This document shows positions 63,292 through 64,000 of a stretch of DNA of 64,000 bases, in pieces. This DNA is from Catonella massiliensis (lineage in GTDB: Bacteria > Bacillota > Clostridia > Lachnospirales > Lachnospiraceae): positions 1,674,001 through 1,738,000 of the forward strand of contig NZ_JAEPRJ010000001.1 in assembly GCF_016651435.1 (NCBI RefSeq). Direction: 5' to 3'. Under the pieces are notes generated by a model, which had not been told where the DNA came from, did not search any database, and worked only from the letters and a program-made list of their open reading frames with translations. Every line of letters begins with the position of its first letter. The stretch's first letter is position 1. Made by a program: the position numbers and the translations under genes.

Positions 63292-63926
63292 TCTGCCTTC
63301 CTCACTCTTCCTTCTTCCAGTATGAAAATAATGTCAGATAACAAAGTTAACTCCTCCATATCATGCGAAGCCAGTATTATGCAGGCTCCTCTTTCCTTTT
63401 CCTCTTTTAAAATATCAAGTAATTTTCTTACACTTTCCTCATCTAAGGCATTAGTCGGCTCATCAAGCAGGATTAATTCAGGACTTTCCATTATAGCTGC
63501 TGCAATTCCAAGCTTTTGTTTCATTCCCAAAGAATATGTTTTATATTTCTTCTTAAAGCAGGCTTTCTCAAGTCCGACCTTTTCCATTGCCGCTTCTATT
63601 TCTTCTTTTCCTATTAACCCCTTTATATCCGCTAGCATTTTTAAATTATCGTATCCAGATAATGATGGAATAAAGCCTGGATTTTCAATCAGAACTCCTA
63701 CACTGTCAGGAAATGTCACATCTTTTCCTATCTGCTTCCCGCTAACCCTTACCAGTCCCTCAGTAGGCTTTATTAAACCACAGACAGCACGAAGCAGCAT
63801 AGTCTTTCCACTGCCGTTCTTACCTTTTATTCCATAAATTTTCCCTTTATCCATTTCCAAGGAAACATCATCCAATACTTTGTTTTTATCAATTATCTTT
63901 GTTAAAGCTTCTATTTCTACATACAT
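63288..63926 (-). CDS. ABC transporter ATP-binding protein
   Basis: 212 residues from ATG at 63926 (GGAGGG upstream). Walker A GKNGSGKTM is near residue 37, the Q-loop lies around LIENPGF, the signature is YSLGMKQKLGIAA, Walker B is LILLDEPTNALDE and the switch His lies in LASHDMEE. The short size and the signature are typical of ABC-2 exporters of peptides, drugs or bacteriocins. It directly follows a permease gene whose end lies at the right edge. Confidence 0.92.
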   Translation of the reverse strand: MYVEIEALTKIIDKNKVLDDVSLEMDKGKIYGIKGKNGSGKTMLLRAVCGLIKPTEGLVRVSGKQIGKDVTFPDSVGVLIENPGFIPSLSGYDNLKMLADIKGLIGKEEIEAAMEKVGLEKACFKKKYKTYSLGMKQKLGIAAAIMESPELILLDEPTNALDEESVRKLLDILKEEKERGACIILASHDMEELTLLSDIIFILEEGRVRKAE

Positions 63927-63927
63927 C

Positions 63928-64000
63928 TTAGATTCCCTCCTGTTCTTTGCCATAAATATCCAGTTTATTAAAATATCTGTACCCCAAGACTCCACATAAG
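63928..64000 (-). CDS. ABC-2 type permease, C-terminal end (partial)
   Basis: The last 23 codons of a frame entering from the right edge, reading CGVLGYRYFNKLDIYGKEQE then GI and stop at 63928. A basic tail after a final membrane segment (GYRYFNKLDIYG) is typical of ABC-2 permeases. One base separates its stop from the ATPase start. It is called from context. Confidence 0.6.
   Translation of the reverse strand, partial: LCGVLGYRYFNKLDIYGKEQEGI

Noticed and set aside
63322-63837. Plus-strand 171-codon ORF opposite the ABC ATPase
   Set aside because: Antisense shadow of a clear ABC ATPase with all motifs; no start signal.

Overview
The window looks like chromosomal DNA of a low-GC Gram-positive bacterium, most likely a Lachnospiraceae-type Clostridia (inference). 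The reasons are strong AGGAGG ribosome binding sites, an AT-rich base composition, the Firmicutes ecfA1-ecfA2-ecfT-truA cluster, the rpmJ-rpsM-rpsK-rpsD-rpoA-rplQ cluster, YARHG, WG-repeat, DUF4846, NusG-domain-II and Gx-transporter proteins, and many small membrane proteins. Almost every gene lies on the minus strand.

Layout. 1-3.6 kb: a peptide (Opp-type) ABC transporter operon, cut by the left edge. 3.9-9.1 kb: mgtC-like gene, rpsB-tsf, an HD-GYP protein and rplJ-rplL behind an L10 leader. 9.2-15.3 kb: two tandem WG-repeat secreted-protein genes, each behind a promoter, a (GACA)n tetranucleotide tract and an intrinsic terminator, separated by an IS1634-family element inside a 137-bp target duplication. 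15.4-25.9 kb: tRNA-Thr, a ROK sugar kinase, truA, the ECF transporter module, nanE, an IS110-family element, then the alpha-operon ribosomal genes. 26-34.7 kb: GH13 amylase, WG protein, Gx transporter, NusG-II protein, a dead ISLre2 element, another WG protein, asd and an EndA-like nuclease lipoprotein. 34.9-43.5 kb: an accessory block bounded by two inverted 97-bp palindromic repeats and full of decay (IS1380 and IS30 remnants, a uvrB fragment, a broken Rpn copy), plus an XRE regulator, a 29-codon ORF and surface proteins. 43.5-56.1 kb: DUF4846 lipoprotein, then housekeeping genes (glyS, recO, era, M16 peptidase, DUF2225, glnS, SleB-like hydrolase). 56.1-64 kb: accessory genes, notably a secreted peptide gene convergent with a double-HTH, TPR-like regulator, several small membrane proteins with shared hairpins, a second Rpn nuclease, an atypical Fic protein and the start of an ABC exporter operon.

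The most interesting signals are: (1) the peptide/regulator pair at 56.5-58.5 kb, a candidate RRNPP-like quorum-sensing module; (2) the duplicated repeat-plus-terminator leaders of the two WG genes, which differ by one tetranucleotide unit and show a compensatory base change in the terminator stem; (3) the 137-bp target duplication around the IS1634-family element; (4) the inverted palindromic repeats bounding the decayed island. Functional statements are from sequence reading only; no database search was run.
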